Shown here piece by piece: positions 1 through 8,553 of a stretch of 64,000 bases of DNA (within the stretch, counting starts at the first letter, position 1; every line of letters begins with the position of its first letter). The DNA lies in assembly GCF_000961885.1 (NCBI RefSeq), contig NZ_JZKH01000002.1, positions 144,843 through 208,842 of the forward strand, given 5' to 3'. The notes under the pieces are model-generated. The model ran no database searches, had not been told where the DNA came from, and was given only the letters and a program-made list of their open reading frames with translations. The position numbers were made by a program, and so were the translations under genes. This DNA comes from Streptomyces rubellomurinus. Its GTDB lineage: Bacteria > Actinomycetota > Actinomycetes > Streptomycetales > Streptomycetaceae.

Positions 1-36
1 GCCGCGCAGTAGCGGCGGCCGGAGCGCCGGAACGCG

Positions 37-71
37 GAAGGCGGCCCCGGGATGATCCCGGGGCCGCCTTC
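37..71 (-). terminator. Terminator hairpin downstream of erpA
   Basis: A perfect 17-bp inverted repeat (37-53 and 55-71) with a single-base centre lies 16 bases past the erpA stop codon. There is no strong U tract, as is usual in streptomycetes. Confidence 0.75.
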
Positions 72-87
72 TCCGCTCGCTCCAGGC

Positions 88-441
88 TTAGCTGAAGGAG
101 TCGCCGCAGGCGCAGGAGCCCGTGGCGTTCGGGTTGTCGATGGTGAAGCCCTGCTTCTCGATGGTGTCGACGAAGTCGACGGTGGCGCCGCCCAGGTACG
201 GGGCGCTCATCCGGTCGGTGACGACCTTGACACCGTTGAAGTCCTTGATCACGTCGCCGTCGAGCGAGCGCTCGTCGAAGAACAGCTGGTAACGCAGGCC
301 GGAGCAGCCACCGGGCTGGACGGCGACGCGCAGCGCGAGGTCCTCGCGGCCCTCCTGCTCCAGCAGGCTCTTGACCTTGGCCGCGGCGGCATCGGTGAGG
401 AGGATGCCACTCTCGACGGTGGTCTCGTCCTGGACGGTCAT
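88..441 (-). CDS. erpA: Iron-sulfur cluster insertion protein ErpA (HesB/IscA family)
   Basis: This is a 117-residue A-type carrier that takes Fe-S clusters from the SUF machinery and delivers them to apo-enzymes in the cytoplasm. The three conserved cysteines are visible: Cys46 in GGCSGL and the C-terminal pair in GSCACGDSF. Length is normal for the family. The ATG at 441 was chosen because GGGAG lies just upstream and because the open frame beyond it reads as low-complexity shadow sequence. Clients encoded nearby are plausible: NadA and LipA in this window both need [4Fe-4S] clusters. It is monocistronic, with its own hairpin at 37-71. Assignment to ErpA rather than another A-type carrier rests on overall similarity and on its usual location beside nadA in streptomycetes. 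Confidence 0.95.
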   Translation of the reverse strand: MTVQDETTVESGILLTDAAAAKVKSLLEQEGREDLALRVAVQPGGCSGLRYQLFFDERSLDGDVIKDFNGVKVVTDRMSAPYLGGATVDFVDTIEKQGFTIDNPNATGSCACGDSFS

Positions 442-723
442 CTGCTTTCTCCCGGTCTTTGACGACGGTCTGCCGCCAGTGCCAACCAACGGCCGTCCGG
501 TTTCATTTCCCGGGCGGCGGACGTTTTTCGGTGGCCTGTCGGCGGCGGTTTTCCGTGGGCCGGGCGAATCACCCGTGTCCCCTACGCCACCCATGCTCGC
601 ACAACCCGGCGGAACCGGGCACCGCCCCCGTTCCCGATCCGGCTGCCGACGCGGCTCCCGGCGCGGCTCCCGATCCCGGTGAACGGGCCCCGGGGCGGCC
701 CGGCGGTTGCCAGGATGGTCACC

Positions 724-1584
724 ATGATCCTTCGCCCGGTCAGGGACACCGCCGCGGACGCGGAGGCCGTCCAGGAGCTGTCCTGCGCCGCGTTCGCCGA
801 GCCCGCCGCCGACGCCGCCCCGCCGCGGCCGACCCCGCTGCAGCTGGCCCGGACCAGACACCTGGCGCGCACCGATCCCGGGGGCTGCTGGCTGGCCGTG
901 GTCGACGGGGAGCCGGTCGGGGTGGTGCTGTCGCTGCGCCGGGAGGGCCTGTGGATGCCCTCGCTGTTCGCCGTCCGGCCGTCCGCGCAGGGCCGGGGCG
1001 TCGGACGGCTGCTGCTGGAACGGGCGGCGGCGCACGCGGGGGGCTGCCTGCGGGGGATGGTCTGCGCCGCGTCCGCCCCGGCGGCGGCCCGCCGCTACCG
1101 GCTGGCGGGCTTCACCCTGCACCCGGCGATGCGGTTGACCGGGCGGGTGGACCGGGAGGGGCTGATCGACCCCGGGGACATCCCGGTGCACCGGGGCAAC
1201 GCCACCCACCTGCACCTGCTGGACTCGGTGGACCGGCGGCTGCGCGGCTCCGCGCACGGTCCGGACCACGAGCTGATGCTCGGGCACTTCGAGGAGCTGC
1301 TGGTCGCGGACGCACTGGCCGGCAGCGGCTACTGCTACCGGGACGGCGGCGCCGTCCGGCTGCTGGCGGCCACCAGCAAGCGGATCGCCGCCCGGCTGCT
1401 GCGCGAGGCGCTGGCCCGGGTGCCGGACGGTGCGCAGGCGCGGGTGGAGTACCTGACCGCCGAGCAGGAGTGGGCGCTGGACGTCGGGCTGGAGGTCGGG
1501 CTGACCCCGGAGACCCGGGGGTTCGTCGGGGTGCGCGGCATGCGGCCGCCGACGCCGTACCTGCCGAACGGCGCGTTCCTCTAG
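724..1584 (+). CDS. GNAT-family N-acetyltransferase
   Basis: This protein of about 286 residues has an N-terminal GNAT fold. The acetyl-CoA pyrophosphate-binding motif is visible as RPSAQGRGVGRLLLERA, around residues 82-98 from this start. The C-terminal third is longer than a minimal GNAT and may form a second, degenerate GNAT-like half. The substrate cannot be deduced. Two starts are possible, ATG 715 and ATG 724; the second begins ILRPVRD, a typical GNAT first strand. It lies between divergent erpA and the convergent decarboxylase, so it is probably transcribed alone, ending at the 1600-1635 hairpin. Confidence 0.85.
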   Translation: MILRPVRDTAADAEAVQELSCAAFAEPAADAAPPRPTPLQLARTRHLARTDPGGCWLAVVDGEPVGVVLSLRREGLWMPSLFAVRPSAQGRGVGRLLLERAAAHAGGCLRGMVCAASAPAAARRYRLAGFTLHPAMRLTGRVDREGLIDPGDIPVHRGNATHLHLLDSVDRRLRGSAHGPDHELMLGHFEELLVADALAGSGYCYRDGGAVRLLAATSKRIAARLLREALARVPDGAQARVEYLTAEQEWALDVGLEVGLTPETRGFVGVRGMRPPTPYLPNGAFL

Positions 1585-1599
1585 GGCCTTCGGAACCGG

Positions 1600-1635
1600 G
1601 TACGGCCCCACCGGGCAGCGCCGGTGGGGCCGTAC
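1600..1635. terminator. Bidirectional terminator hairpin
   Basis: A perfect 15-bp inverted repeat (1600-1614 and 1621-1635, six-base loop) sits between the convergent acetyltransferase and decarboxylase genes and can serve both. Confidence 0.8.
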
Positions 1636-1653
1636 GGGGTCCGCGGATGCGGA

Positions 1654-3036
1654 TCAGGCCATGGTGTCCAGGATCTCCCGGACCATCTCCATGGTGGTGC
1701 CCGGGTGCAGGAAGGCGAAGCGGGCGACCGTCTCGCCGTCCCAGCCGGTGGGGGTGACGAAGCCGATCTGGTCCGCGAGCAGCTGCTGCGACCAGCGGTA
1801 GTAGTCGTCGTTGGTCCAGCCCGTGCGCTTGAAGCAGACGGCCGACAGCTGCGGGTCGAACAGCAGCTCCAGGTGCTCGGTGTCGCGGATCAGCTGGGCG
1901 GTGTCCCGGGCCAGCCGCAGACCGGTCTCGATGGCGTCGGTGTAGGCCTGGACGCCGTGGACGGCGAGCGAGAACCAGAGCGGCAGGCCGCGGGCGCGCC
2001 GGGTCAGGTGGTAGGCGTAGTCGGTGGGGTTCCACTCGTCGCCCTCGGTGTGCAGGACGTCCAGGTAGGAGGCGTCCTGGGTGTGCACGGCGCGGGCGAG
2101 CTGCGGGTTGCGGTAGATCAGCGCGGCGCAGTCGAAGGGGGCGAACAGCCACTTGTGCGGGTCGACGACGAAGGAGTCGGCGTGCTCGATGCCGTTGTAG
2201 CGCTCGCGCACCGAGGGGGCGAACAGGCCGGCGCCGCCGTAGGCGCCGTCCACGTGGAACCACAGGTCGCGCTCGCGGGCGACCTCGGCGAGGCCGGCCA
2301 GGTCGTCGACGATGCCCTCGTTGGTGGTGCCGGCGGTGCCGACGACGGCGATCACGGTCTCGGGGTTCGGGTCGGCGGCCAGGGCGGCGCGCAGGGCCTC
2401 GCCGGTGAAGCGCCGGTTCACGGTCGGGACCTTGAAGGCCTCGACGCCGATGATGTTGAAGGTGTTCTTGACCGAGGAGTGCACCTGGTCGGCGACGGCT
2501 ATCCGCAGCCGCGCCTCCGGCCCACTGGGTCGACCGTCCTCGGCGAGCTTGCGGCGGGCGGTGTCGCGGGCGACGACGAGGGCGGACAGGTTGCCCGCGG
2601 AGCCGCCGGAGACGAAGCAGCCGCCGGCCGTCTGCGGCAGGCCCGCGCGGTCGGCGATCAGGCGCAGCACCTGGTTCTCGGCGGCGATCGCGCCGGCCGC
2701 CTCCAGCCAGGAGATGCCCTGCAGCGAGGCGCAGGAGACGACCATGTCGAACAGCAGCGCGGCCTTGGTGGGGGCGCACGGGATGAAGGACAGGTAGCGC
2801 GGGCTGTCGGCGGAGATGACCGCGCGGGACAGCTCGTGGTCGTACAGCTTGAGCACGTCGGCCGGGTTGTTGCCGTCCTGGTTGAGCAGGCCGGCCAGCT
2901 GGGCACGCAGGTGCTCGCCGTCACCGGGGTGGTCGAGCGGGACGGGGTCGTACTGCAGCCGCTCCCGCATGTAGTCGAAAACCAGGTCGACCAGGTCGTT
3001 GTCGGGCCGGTGCATGCGGTCGGGTGCTGCGGACAC
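1654..3036 (-). CDS. Group II pyridoxal-phosphate-dependent amino acid decarboxylase
   Basis: This 460-residue fold-type I PLP enzyme belongs to the family containing aromatic-L-amino-acid, glutamate and diaminobutyrate decarboxylases. Visible active-site elements are His186 (VADQVHSSVK), Asp263 in HVDGAYGG, which pairs with the pyridine nitrogen, and the Schiff-base lysine Lys295 in VDPHKW. The SGGSAGNL stretch near residue 143 binds the cofactor phosphate. The start is GTG 3036, with AGAGGGA about seven bases upstream. An Lrp/AsnC regulator lies 184 bp upstream on the same strand, which suggests control by an amino acid, possibly the substrate. The substrate itself is not deducible from sequence alone. 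Confidence 0.9.
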   Translation of the reverse strand: MSAAPDRMHRPDNDLVDLVFDYMRERLQYDPVPLDHPGDGEHLRAQLAGLLNQDGNNPADVLKLYDHELSRAVISADSPRYLSFIPCAPTKAALLFDMVVSCASLQGISWLEAAGAIAAENQVLRLIADRAGLPQTAGGCFVSGGSAGNLSALVVARDTARRKLAEDGRPSGPEARLRIAVADQVHSSVKNTFNIIGVEAFKVPTVNRRFTGEALRAALAADPNPETVIAVVGTAGTTNEGIVDDLAGLAEVARERDLWFHVDGAYGGAGLFAPSVRERYNGIEHADSFVVDPHKWLFAPFDCAALIYRNPQLARAVHTQDASYLDVLHTEGDEWNPTDYAYHLTRRARGLPLWFSLAVHGVQAYTDAIETGLRLARDTAQLIRDTEHLELLFDPQLSAVCFKRTGWTNDDYYRWSQQLLADQIGFVTPTGWDGETVARFAFLHPGTTMEMVREILDTMA

Positions 3037-3220
3037 GGCTGTCCCTCTCGGCTGTGGGGTGTCGGGGGGATCCGGTCTGCGGGACGACTCACCGCGTTGG
3101 CCGGACGTGATCAGCGTAGGCAGCGAGGGCGCTTCGCCGCGCGTCGGAACGCGGCTGGTCAGGCAGGTTTCGGGCGTCTTCGGGCGGGTCCGCGCAGGAT
3201 TCCTGCGTGGGCCGGACAGG

Positions 3221-3685
3221 TCACCCGATCAGCTGGGAGAGGACCACGGAGGAGCGGCTGCGCTGCACGCCGGGCTCGCGCCGGATGCGCTCGATGACGG
3301 CTTCCAGGTGGCGCATGTCGGCCGCCCGCAGGTGCACCAGGGCGTCCGGGTCGCCGGTGACCGTCCAGGCGGCGACGACCTCGGGGAACTGGCGCAGGCT
3401 GGCCAGGATCTCCTCGGGGGCGGTGCGCTCGCGGCAGTAGACCTCGACGAAGGCCTCGGTCTGCCAGCCGAGCACGGCCGGGTCGAGCACCACGGTGAAG
3501 CCCCGGACCACGCCGCGGGCGCGCAGCCGGTCGATCCGGCGGCGCACGGCGGTGGCGGAGAGGTTCACCTGCAGGCCGATCTCGGCGTACGAGGCGCGGC
3601 CGTCGCTGCCGAGCCGGGCGAGCAGGAGCCGGTCGGTCTCGTCCAGGTCGGCCCCGACCACCTCGTGCGCTCGGCTGCTGGTCAT
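3221..3685 (-). CDS. Lrp/AsnC-family transcriptional regulator
   Basis: This 154-residue protein has the standard Lrp layout. An N-terminal winged helix-turn-helix (about residues 12-60, with YAEIGLQVNLSATAVRRRID as the recognition region) is followed by a RAM ligand-binding domain (VYCRERTAPEEI to the C terminus). Such proteins form octamers that sense amino acids. ATG 3685 was preferred over the longer frame to 3883 because Lrp proteins begin a few residues before the DLDETDRLLL helix. It lies upstream of, and on the same strand as, the PLP decarboxylase, which it probably controls. It is divergent from nadA, so the intervening 3686-3992 region holds promoters for both. Confidence 0.9.
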   Translation of the reverse strand: MTSSRAHEVVGADLDETDRLLLARLGSDGRASYAEIGLQVNLSATAVRRRIDRLRARGVVRGFTVVLDPAVLGWQTEAFVEVYCRERTAPEEILASLRQFPEVVAAWTVTGDPDALVHLRAADMRHLEAVIERIRREPGVQRSRSSVVLSQLIG

Positions 3686-3907
3686 CGGTGCGGGGCTCCA
3701 CGGGTCGTGCGGGGGGTCGGCGGGGCGTCGCGGCTGCGGGCGGCACTGCCGAAACGGTTCGCCACCCATTCTGGCGGATGCCAGGAGCGAGTCCACCGCT
3801 GGCAGATGACGGTCGGGCGACGTCCGGCTCACCGGTCGGACGGAACCGGGACGGGACACGGGGACGAGAGCGGTTCTCGTCACATCGACAGGATGGCCAT
3901 CGTCACT

Positions 3908-3940
3908 CTGACGCTAAGCGGTTAGAATAGATAGCGTCAG
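3908..3940 (+). promoter_or_regulatory. Palindromic operator candidate in the nadA promoter
   Basis: CTGACGCTA (3908-3916) and TAGCGTCAG (3932-3940) form a perfect 9-bp inverted repeat with a 15-base spacer. The spacer contains TAGAAT (3923-3928), a good -10 candidate, so a protein bound to both arms would cover the promoter. GTTAGA also occurs twice (3921 and 3940). The nadA GTG is 52 bases downstream. A repressor responding to NAD or niacin status is the natural guess; which family binds is unknown. Confidence 0.55.
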
Positions 3941-3992
3941 TTAGACGAAAAGGCCCCACCGCTAGATCGGCCGCACAGAAGGGCACCCGCCC

Positions 3993-5177
3993 GTGACCAC
4001 CACCATCACCGAGCCCCACGGCGTAGACCCCACCCCGACGCCGCTCGCCCTGCTCCTGCTCGGCCGGGAGGCCGACCCGAACAGCGAGCGCGGCGTCGAG
4101 TGCCCCGGTGACCTCCCCCCGGCCTCGGACCCGAACCTCGTCGAGCGCGCCCGGGCGGCCAAGGCCGCGCTCGGCGAGCGCGTCTTCGTCCTCGGCCACC
4201 ACTACCAGCGCGACGAGGTGATCGAGTTCGCCGACGTCACCGGCGACTCCTTCAAGCTCGCGCGCGACGCGGCGGCCCGCCCCGAGGCCGAGTTCATCGT
4301 CTTCTGCGGCGTGCACTTCATGGCCGAGTCCGCGGACATCCTCACCAGCGAGAAGCAGCAGGTCGTCCTGCCGGACCTCGCGGCCGGCTGCTCGATGGCC
4401 GACATGGCCACCGCCGAGCAGGTCGCCGAGTGCTGGGACGTGCTGACCGACGCCGGCATAGCCGACGTCACCGTCCCGGTCTCGTACATGAACTCCTCCG
4501 CCGACATCAAGGCCTTCACCGGCCGGCACGGCGGCACCATCTGCACCTCCTCCAACGCCCAGCGCGCCCTGGAGTGGGCGTTCGAGCAGGGCCAGAAGGT
4601 GCTCTTCCTGCCCGACCAGCACCTCGGCCGCAACACCGCCGTGCGCGACCTGGGCCTCTCGCTCGACGACTGCGTGGTCTACAACCCGCACAAGCCGGGC
4701 GGCGGCCTGACCGCCGAGCAGCTGCGGGACGCCAAGATGATCCTCTGGCGCGGCCACTGCTCGGTGCACGGCCGGTTCAGCCTGGACTCGGTGAACGACG
4801 TCCGCGAGCGCATCCCCGGCGTGACCGTCCTGGTGCACCCCGAGTGCAAGCACGAGGTCGTCGCGGCCGCCGACATGGTGGGCTCGACCGAGTACATCAT
4901 CAAGGCCCTCGACGCCGCCGAGCCCGGCTCCAAGTGGGCCATCGGCACCGAGCTGAACCTCGTCCGCCGCCTGGCCAAGGCGCACCCGGACAAGGAGATC
5001 GTCTTCCTCGACCGCACGGTCTGCTTCTGCTCGACCATGAACCGGATCGACCTGCCGCACCTGGTCTGGGCGCTGGAGTCGCTGGTCGAGGGCCGGGTGC
5101 CGAACGTGATCACCGTCGACCCGGAGACCGAGAAGTACGCCAAGGCGGCGCTGGACCGGATGCTCGCCCTGCCGTAG
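3993..5177 (+). CDS. nadA: Quinolinate synthase NadA
   Basis: This 394-residue protein condenses iminoaspartate with dihydroxyacetone phosphate to give quinolinate, the first committed product of de novo NAD synthesis. Three conserved cysteines that ligate the catalytic [4Fe-4S] cluster are seen in FCGVHFMAESADIL, HPECKHEV and CFCSTMNR. The substrate-binding motif GHHYQRDEVIEFAD lies near residue 68. The start is GTG 3993. No nadB or nadC lies next to it, so the gene stands alone here. It is probably regulated through the palindrome at 3908-3940. ErpA at the start of the window is a plausible source of its cluster. Confidence 0.96.
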   Translation: MTTTITEPHGVDPTPTPLALLLLGREADPNSERGVECPGDLPPASDPNLVERARAAKAALGERVFVLGHHYQRDEVIEFADVTGDSFKLARDAAARPEAEFIVFCGVHFMAESADILTSEKQQVVLPDLAAGCSMADMATAEQVAECWDVLTDAGIADVTVPVSYMNSSADIKAFTGRHGGTICTSSNAQRALEWAFEQGQKVLFLPDQHLGRNTAVRDLGLSLDDCVVYNPHKPGGGLTAEQLRDAKMILWRGHCSVHGRFSLDSVNDVRERIPGVTVLVHPECKHEVVAAADMVGSTEYIIKALDAAEPGSKWAIGTELNLVRRLAKAHPDKEIVFLDRTVCFCSTMNRIDLPHLVWALESLVEGRVPNVITVDPETEKYAKAALDRMLALP

Positions 5178-5221
5178 GCGCGAACGCCCGGAGGCCGAGC
5201 GGGCGAACGGGCGAGCAACGG

Positions 5222-5266
5222 CGAACGGGCGGGCCCCCTCCGCGTGGGAGGGGGCCCGCCCGTTCG
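5222..5266 (+). terminator. Terminator hairpin after nadA
   Basis: A perfect 20-bp inverted repeat (5222-5241 and 5247-5266, five-base loop) separates nadA from the convergent pspAA-like gene and may stop transcription from both sides. Confidence 0.8.
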
Positions 5267-5286
5267 TCTGGCAGCGAGCCTGGGTG

Positions 5287-5580
5287 CTACTCCGGGAAGC
5301 CCGGGATCACACCCTCTCCGTCGGCCATCAGCAGCTCGCGGACCTCTTCGATGGTCGCGTCCGCGCTCGGCAGGATCAGCTCGGACGGCTCCAGCGAATC
5401 CAGCGGCACCGGGGTGCCGTACTGCTTCACCGCGCCCAGCAGCTTGCCGTAGGCCTGCCGGAACAGCTCCTCGTCGCCCGACTCCACCGCCGTGACGAGG
5501 TCGGCGTCGAGCTGGTTGAGCAGGTTGAGGTGGTCCTCCCCCACCTCGAACTGCCCCTCGCCCATGACCCTCATGATCAT
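5287..5580 (-). CDS. PspA-associated protein PspAA
   Basis: This 97-residue acidic protein begins MIMRVMGEGQFEV, the hallmark of the PspAA domain, a small actinobacterial partner of PspA/IM30 proteins. No catalytic motif or membrane segment is present. The domain is predicted to bind or regulate the PspA coiled coil at the membrane. The gene follows pspA by 32 bp on the same strand, so the two form an operon. The assignment rests on that context and the N-terminal motif. Confidence 0.8.
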   Translation of the reverse strand: MIMRVMGEGQFEVGEDHLNLLNQLDADLVTAVESGDEELFRQAYGKLLGAVKQYGTPVPLDSLEPSELILPSADATIEEVRELLMADGEGVIPGFPE

Positions 5581-5612
5581 GCCGTGCGTCTCCCTGGTCC
5601 GTGGGGTGGGGC

Positions 5613-6425
5613 TCAGCCCTTGTTGTAGTTGATCCGCGGGGTGTCCTGCGGGTGCGCGTCCTGCGGCGCCTGCTGGGGCTTGCCCTGCTCGATCGCGGCC
5701 GGGCCGGAGGACGGGCCGCCGCCCAGCTCGGCCTTCATCCGGGCCAGCTCCAGCTCGACGTCGGAGCCGCCGGCGACGCGCTCCAGCTCCGCCTCGATGT
5801 CGTCCTTGCGGCCGAGACCGCTGGCGTCGTCGAGCGCGCCGGAGGCCAGCAGCTCGTCGATCGCGCCCGCCCGGGCCTGCATCTGGGCGGTCTTGTCCTC
5901 GGCCCGCTGGATGGCCAGGCCGACGTCGCCCATCTCCTCGGAGATGCCCGAGAAGGACTCGGCGATCCGGGTCTGTGCCTGGGCGGCCGTGTAGGTCGCC
6001 TTGATGGTCTCCTTCTTGGTGCGGAAGGCGTCCACCTTGGCCTGCAGCCGCTGGGAGGCGAGCGTGAGCTTCTCCTCCTCGGCCTGCAGCTGCTGGTACT
6101 GCGTCTCCAGGTCGTTGATCTGGGACTGCATGTTGGCCTTGCGGGTCAACGCCTCGCGGGCCAGGTCCTCACGGCCGAGGGAGAGCGCCTTGCGGCCCTG
6201 GTCCTCGTACTTCGCCGACTGCTGCTGGAGCTGGGTCAGCTGGAGTTCCAGGCGCTTGCGCGAGGTCGCGACGTCCGCGACGCCACGCCGTACCTTCTGC
6301 AGCAGCTCGAGCTGCTTCTGGTAGGAGTAGTCGAGCGTCTCACGCGGGTCTTCCGCCCGGTCCAAGGCCTTGTTCGCCTTGGAGCGGAAGATCAGCCCCA
6401 TACGCTTCATGATTCCGTCGCTCAT
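5613..6425 (-). CDS. pspA: PspA/IM30 family envelope-stress protein
   Basis: This 270-residue protein is almost wholly predicted coiled coil from about residue 20 to 215. It is an ESCRT-III-like protein that coats and stabilises the cytoplasmic membrane under envelope stress. The N-terminal MKRMGLIFRSKANKALDRAED matches the membrane-binding helix and first hairpin of IM30 proteins. The C-terminal 45 residues are Gly/Pro/Gln-rich and probably flexible. It is the first gene of an operon with pspAA. The 301-bp divergent region upstream (6426-6726) carries promoters for this gene and for the DUF3043 gene. Confidence 0.93.
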   Translation of the reverse strand: MSDGIMKRMGLIFRSKANKALDRAEDPRETLDYSYQKQLELLQKVRRGVADVATSRKRLELQLTQLQQQSAKYEDQGRKALSLGREDLAREALTRKANMQSQINDLETQYQQLQAEEEKLTLASQRLQAKVDAFRTKKETIKATYTAAQAQTRIAESFSGISEEMGDVGLAIQRAEDKTAQMQARAGAIDELLASGALDDASGLGRKDDIEAELERVAGGSDVELELARMKAELGGGPSSGPAAIEQGKPQQAPQDAHPQDTPRINYNKG

Positions 6426-6714
6426 GGGCCTCGGGTGCCCCCTTCTCCGGCCTGCGGTATTAAATCTCGTTACCAGACACGACGAGTGTATGTGCAGCGA
6501 GCCCGTCGCCGCAGTGCACCTGCCTGCAACAAGACTGCTACAGGCATCGACGGCAGTTCCTCATCCCCCGGGTGGATCTGCCGCTCATCCCCCCCATCGT
6601 CCATCCGACTGATCCCCTACGGGAAGGGGCCGGGAAACCCCGCCGCGGCCGCGGAGCCGGATATCGATACGGGTTCGGATCCGAGGGGACCGGTGGAAGC
6701 TCCTCCGCACCCCG

Positions 6715-6729
6715 TACGCTGGTGTTGTG
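6715..6729 (+). promoter_or_regulatory. Candidate leaderless promoter for the DUF3043 gene
   Basis: TACGCT (6715-6720) fits the TANNNT -10 consensus and ends six bases before the GTG start at 6727, so the transcript could begin at the start codon. No convincing Shine-Dalgarno sequence precedes the GTG. Confidence 0.35.
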
Positions 6730-7326
6730 TTCCGACGCCGTTCAGATGATGCCGCCGCCTCCTCCTCCGTGCTGGAGAAGCAGGACGAGACGCCGCAGTC
6801 CCGCCACCCGGAGGCCAAGAAGGGCCGCCCCACCCCCAAGCGCAGCGAGGCCGAGGCCAGCCGCCGCACCCGGGTGACGGTGCCCAAGGACCGCAAGGAG
6901 GCCGCCAAGCAGGCCCGCGAGCGGATGCGCGTCGAGCGCGAGAAGCAGCGCCAGGCCCTGATGGACGGCGACGAGCGCCACCTGCCGGCCCGCGACAAGG
7001 GCCCGGTGCGCAAGTTCGCCCGCGACTACGTGGACGCCCGCTGGTCGCTCGCCGAGTTCTTCCTGCCGGCCGCCGTGGTCATCCTGGTGATGAGCATCAT
7101 CAAGATCTCCAACGTGCAGCTGCTGTCCACGCTGCTGTTCCTGCTGTTCTTCGTGTTCGTGATCCTGGACTTCGTCCGCCTCGGCTTCGGCCTGCGCAAG
7201 CAGCTCGCCGAGCGCTTCCCGAACGAGAACACCCGCGGCGTGGTCGCCTACGGCATCATGCGCACCCTGCAGATGCGCCGCCTGCGCCTGCCCAAGCCGC
7301 AGGTGGGGCGCGGGGAGAAGCCCTGA
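6727..7326 (+). CDS. DUF3043 family membrane protein
   Basis: The protein has 199 residues. The first 110 are highly charged (Lys/Arg/Glu), with a long basic helix, and are likely cytoplasmic. Two hydrophobic segments follow, AEFFLPAAVVILVMSIIKI and LLSTLLFLLFFVFVILDFV, around residues 113-150. The tail is a short basic sequence ending in MRRLRLPKPQV. This is the layout of the actinobacterial DUF3043 family, whose function is unknown. It is divergent from pspA, a recurrent neighbour in streptomycetes, but no functional link can be shown from sequence. Confidence 0.85.
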   Translation: MFRRRSDDAAASSSVLEKQDETPQSRHPEAKKGRPTPKRSEAEASRRTRVTVPKDRKEAAKQARERMRVEREKQRQALMDGDERHLPARDKGPVRKFARDYVDARWSLAEFFLPAAVVILVMSIIKISNVQLLSTLLFLLFFVFVILDFVRLGFGLRKQLAERFPNENTRGVVAYGIMRTLQMRRLRLPKPQVGRGEKP

Positions 7327-7337
7327 CCGCCGAACCG

Positions 7338-8246
7338 GTGGACTCCGGCTGGGCCCCGCCGCACTGGGAGGGGCCCGGCCTCTACGCCGTTCCCGGGCAG
7401 GGCGGCACGCTCCCCGGGCAGGGCGACGGCGGCCACGACCGGATCGGCCAGGAGCGCCGGCTGCCCTCCCGCAGCGGCTCCTTCGCCGGCGGCACCGGCG
7501 CCTGGCTGGAGCGGCTCGGCGGACTGCGCAACTTCGTCCGCCAGGAGCTGGTCGCCCGGCAGCTCGCCGAACAGCTGGCCGGACGGCACGCCCAGCGCGT
7601 CCTCGACATCGGCTGCGGCCAGGGCACCCAGGCGCTCCGGCTGGCCCGGGCCGGCCACTACGTCACCGGCATCGACTCCGATCCGGTCGCCCTCGGCGTC
7701 GCCCAGGGCGCGCTCGCCGAGGAGCCGCCCGAGGTGCGCGGCCGGCTGCAGCTGCTCAGCGGCGACGGCCACCAGTGCGGGCGCTGGTTCGGCCCGCGCA
7801 GCTTCGACGTGGTGCTCTGCCACGGCGTCCTGATGTACCTGCCCGACCCGGACCCGATGATCGCCTCGCTGGCCCGGCTGCTGGCTCCCGGCGGGCTGCT
7901 CTCGCTGCTGGTCCGCAACCGCGACGCGCTCGCGCTGCGGCCCGCCGCCGCCGGGGACTGGCGGGCCGCCCTGCACGCCTTCGAGAGCGACCGGTACTAC
8001 AACCGGCTCGGGCTGGCCGCCCGCGCCGACCGGCTCGCCGACCTCACCGTCACCCTCTCCGAGGTGTCGGTGCCGCTGCGGCACTGGTACGGCGTCCGCG
8101 TCTTCACCGACAACGCGCCCGACGACGCCGCGCCGCCGGTGGACGGGCGGCAGCTGGCCCAGCTGCTCGAGGCCGAGGACCGGGCCGCCCGCACCGACCC
8201 GTACCGGCAGGTCGCGGCGCTGCTGCACGTGGTCGGAGCCAAATAG
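7338..8246 (+). CDS. Class I SAM-dependent methyltransferase
   Basis: The 302-residue protein contains the SAM-binding motif I VLDIGCGQGTQALRLA (around residue 88) and motif II VTGIDSDPVAL. The motif IV region is FDVVLCHGVLMYLPDP, and the post-I region is a normal Rossmann-type fold. The substrate is unknown. The C-terminal HWYGVRVFTD segment is typical of CmoA/TehB-like small-molecule or nucleoside methyltransferases but is not decisive. GTG 7338 starts 11 bases after the DUF3043 stop, so the two are probably co-transcribed. It converges with the small gene at 8250-8450. Confidence 0.85.
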   Translation: MDSGWAPPHWEGPGLYAVPGQGGTLPGQGDGGHDRIGQERRLPSRSGSFAGGTGAWLERLGGLRNFVRQELVARQLAEQLAGRHAQRVLDIGCGQGTQALRLARAGHYVTGIDSDPVALGVAQGALAEEPPEVRGRLQLLSGDGHQCGRWFGPRSFDVVLCHGVLMYLPDPDPMIASLARLLAPGGLLSLLVRNRDALALRPAAAGDWRAALHAFESDRYYNRLGLAARADRLADLTVTLSEVSVPLRHWYGVRVFTDNAPDDAAPPVDGRQLAQLLEAEDRAARTDPYRQVAALLHVVGAK

Positions 8247-8249
8247 GGC

Positions 8250-8450
8250 TCAGGCCTCGTGCAGGCTCATCGAGTAGACGACCCGGTCGTCCTCCAGCAG
8301 CACGGCGTTGTCCACGCCGTCCTCCGCGAGCTGCTTCCAGGTCTCCCCGATCCAGGTCTCGGCGTCGCCCTGACCGGCGAACTCCTCCTGGCCGCCGGCC
8401 GGCGCCACCACACTGCCGTCCGCCTTCTCGTACCGCCACGTCCAGACCAT
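8250..8450 (-). CDS. Small conserved hypothetical protein (66 aa)
   Basis: The product begins MVWTWRYEKADGSVV and is acidic and Trp-rich. It has no membrane segment or known motif. It looks like a compact single-domain beta/alpha protein, similar to small conserved proteins common in streptomycetes. ATG 8450 is preceded by GGAGCCGAC a short distance upstream. It is convergent with the methyltransferase (3-base gap) and divergent from cobU. No function is assigned. Confidence 0.75.
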   Translation of the reverse strand: MVWTWRYEKADGSVVAPAGGQEEFAGQGDAETWIGETWKQLAEDGVDNAVLLEDDRVVYSMSLHEA

Positions 8451-8553
8451 GTCGGCTCCTTCGCCCCTGACGCCGCGTTGCCCTGTGCACTGCCGCGTGT
8501 GCTGCGCACCATAGCCTGCCCGCCCGGATCTTCCGTATGCCTGGTCGGGCAGG

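Noticed and set aside
8454..8553. Possible cobalamin riboswitch before cobU
   Set aside because: The gap is only about 100 bp and no B12-box-like or conserved stem sequence could be found.
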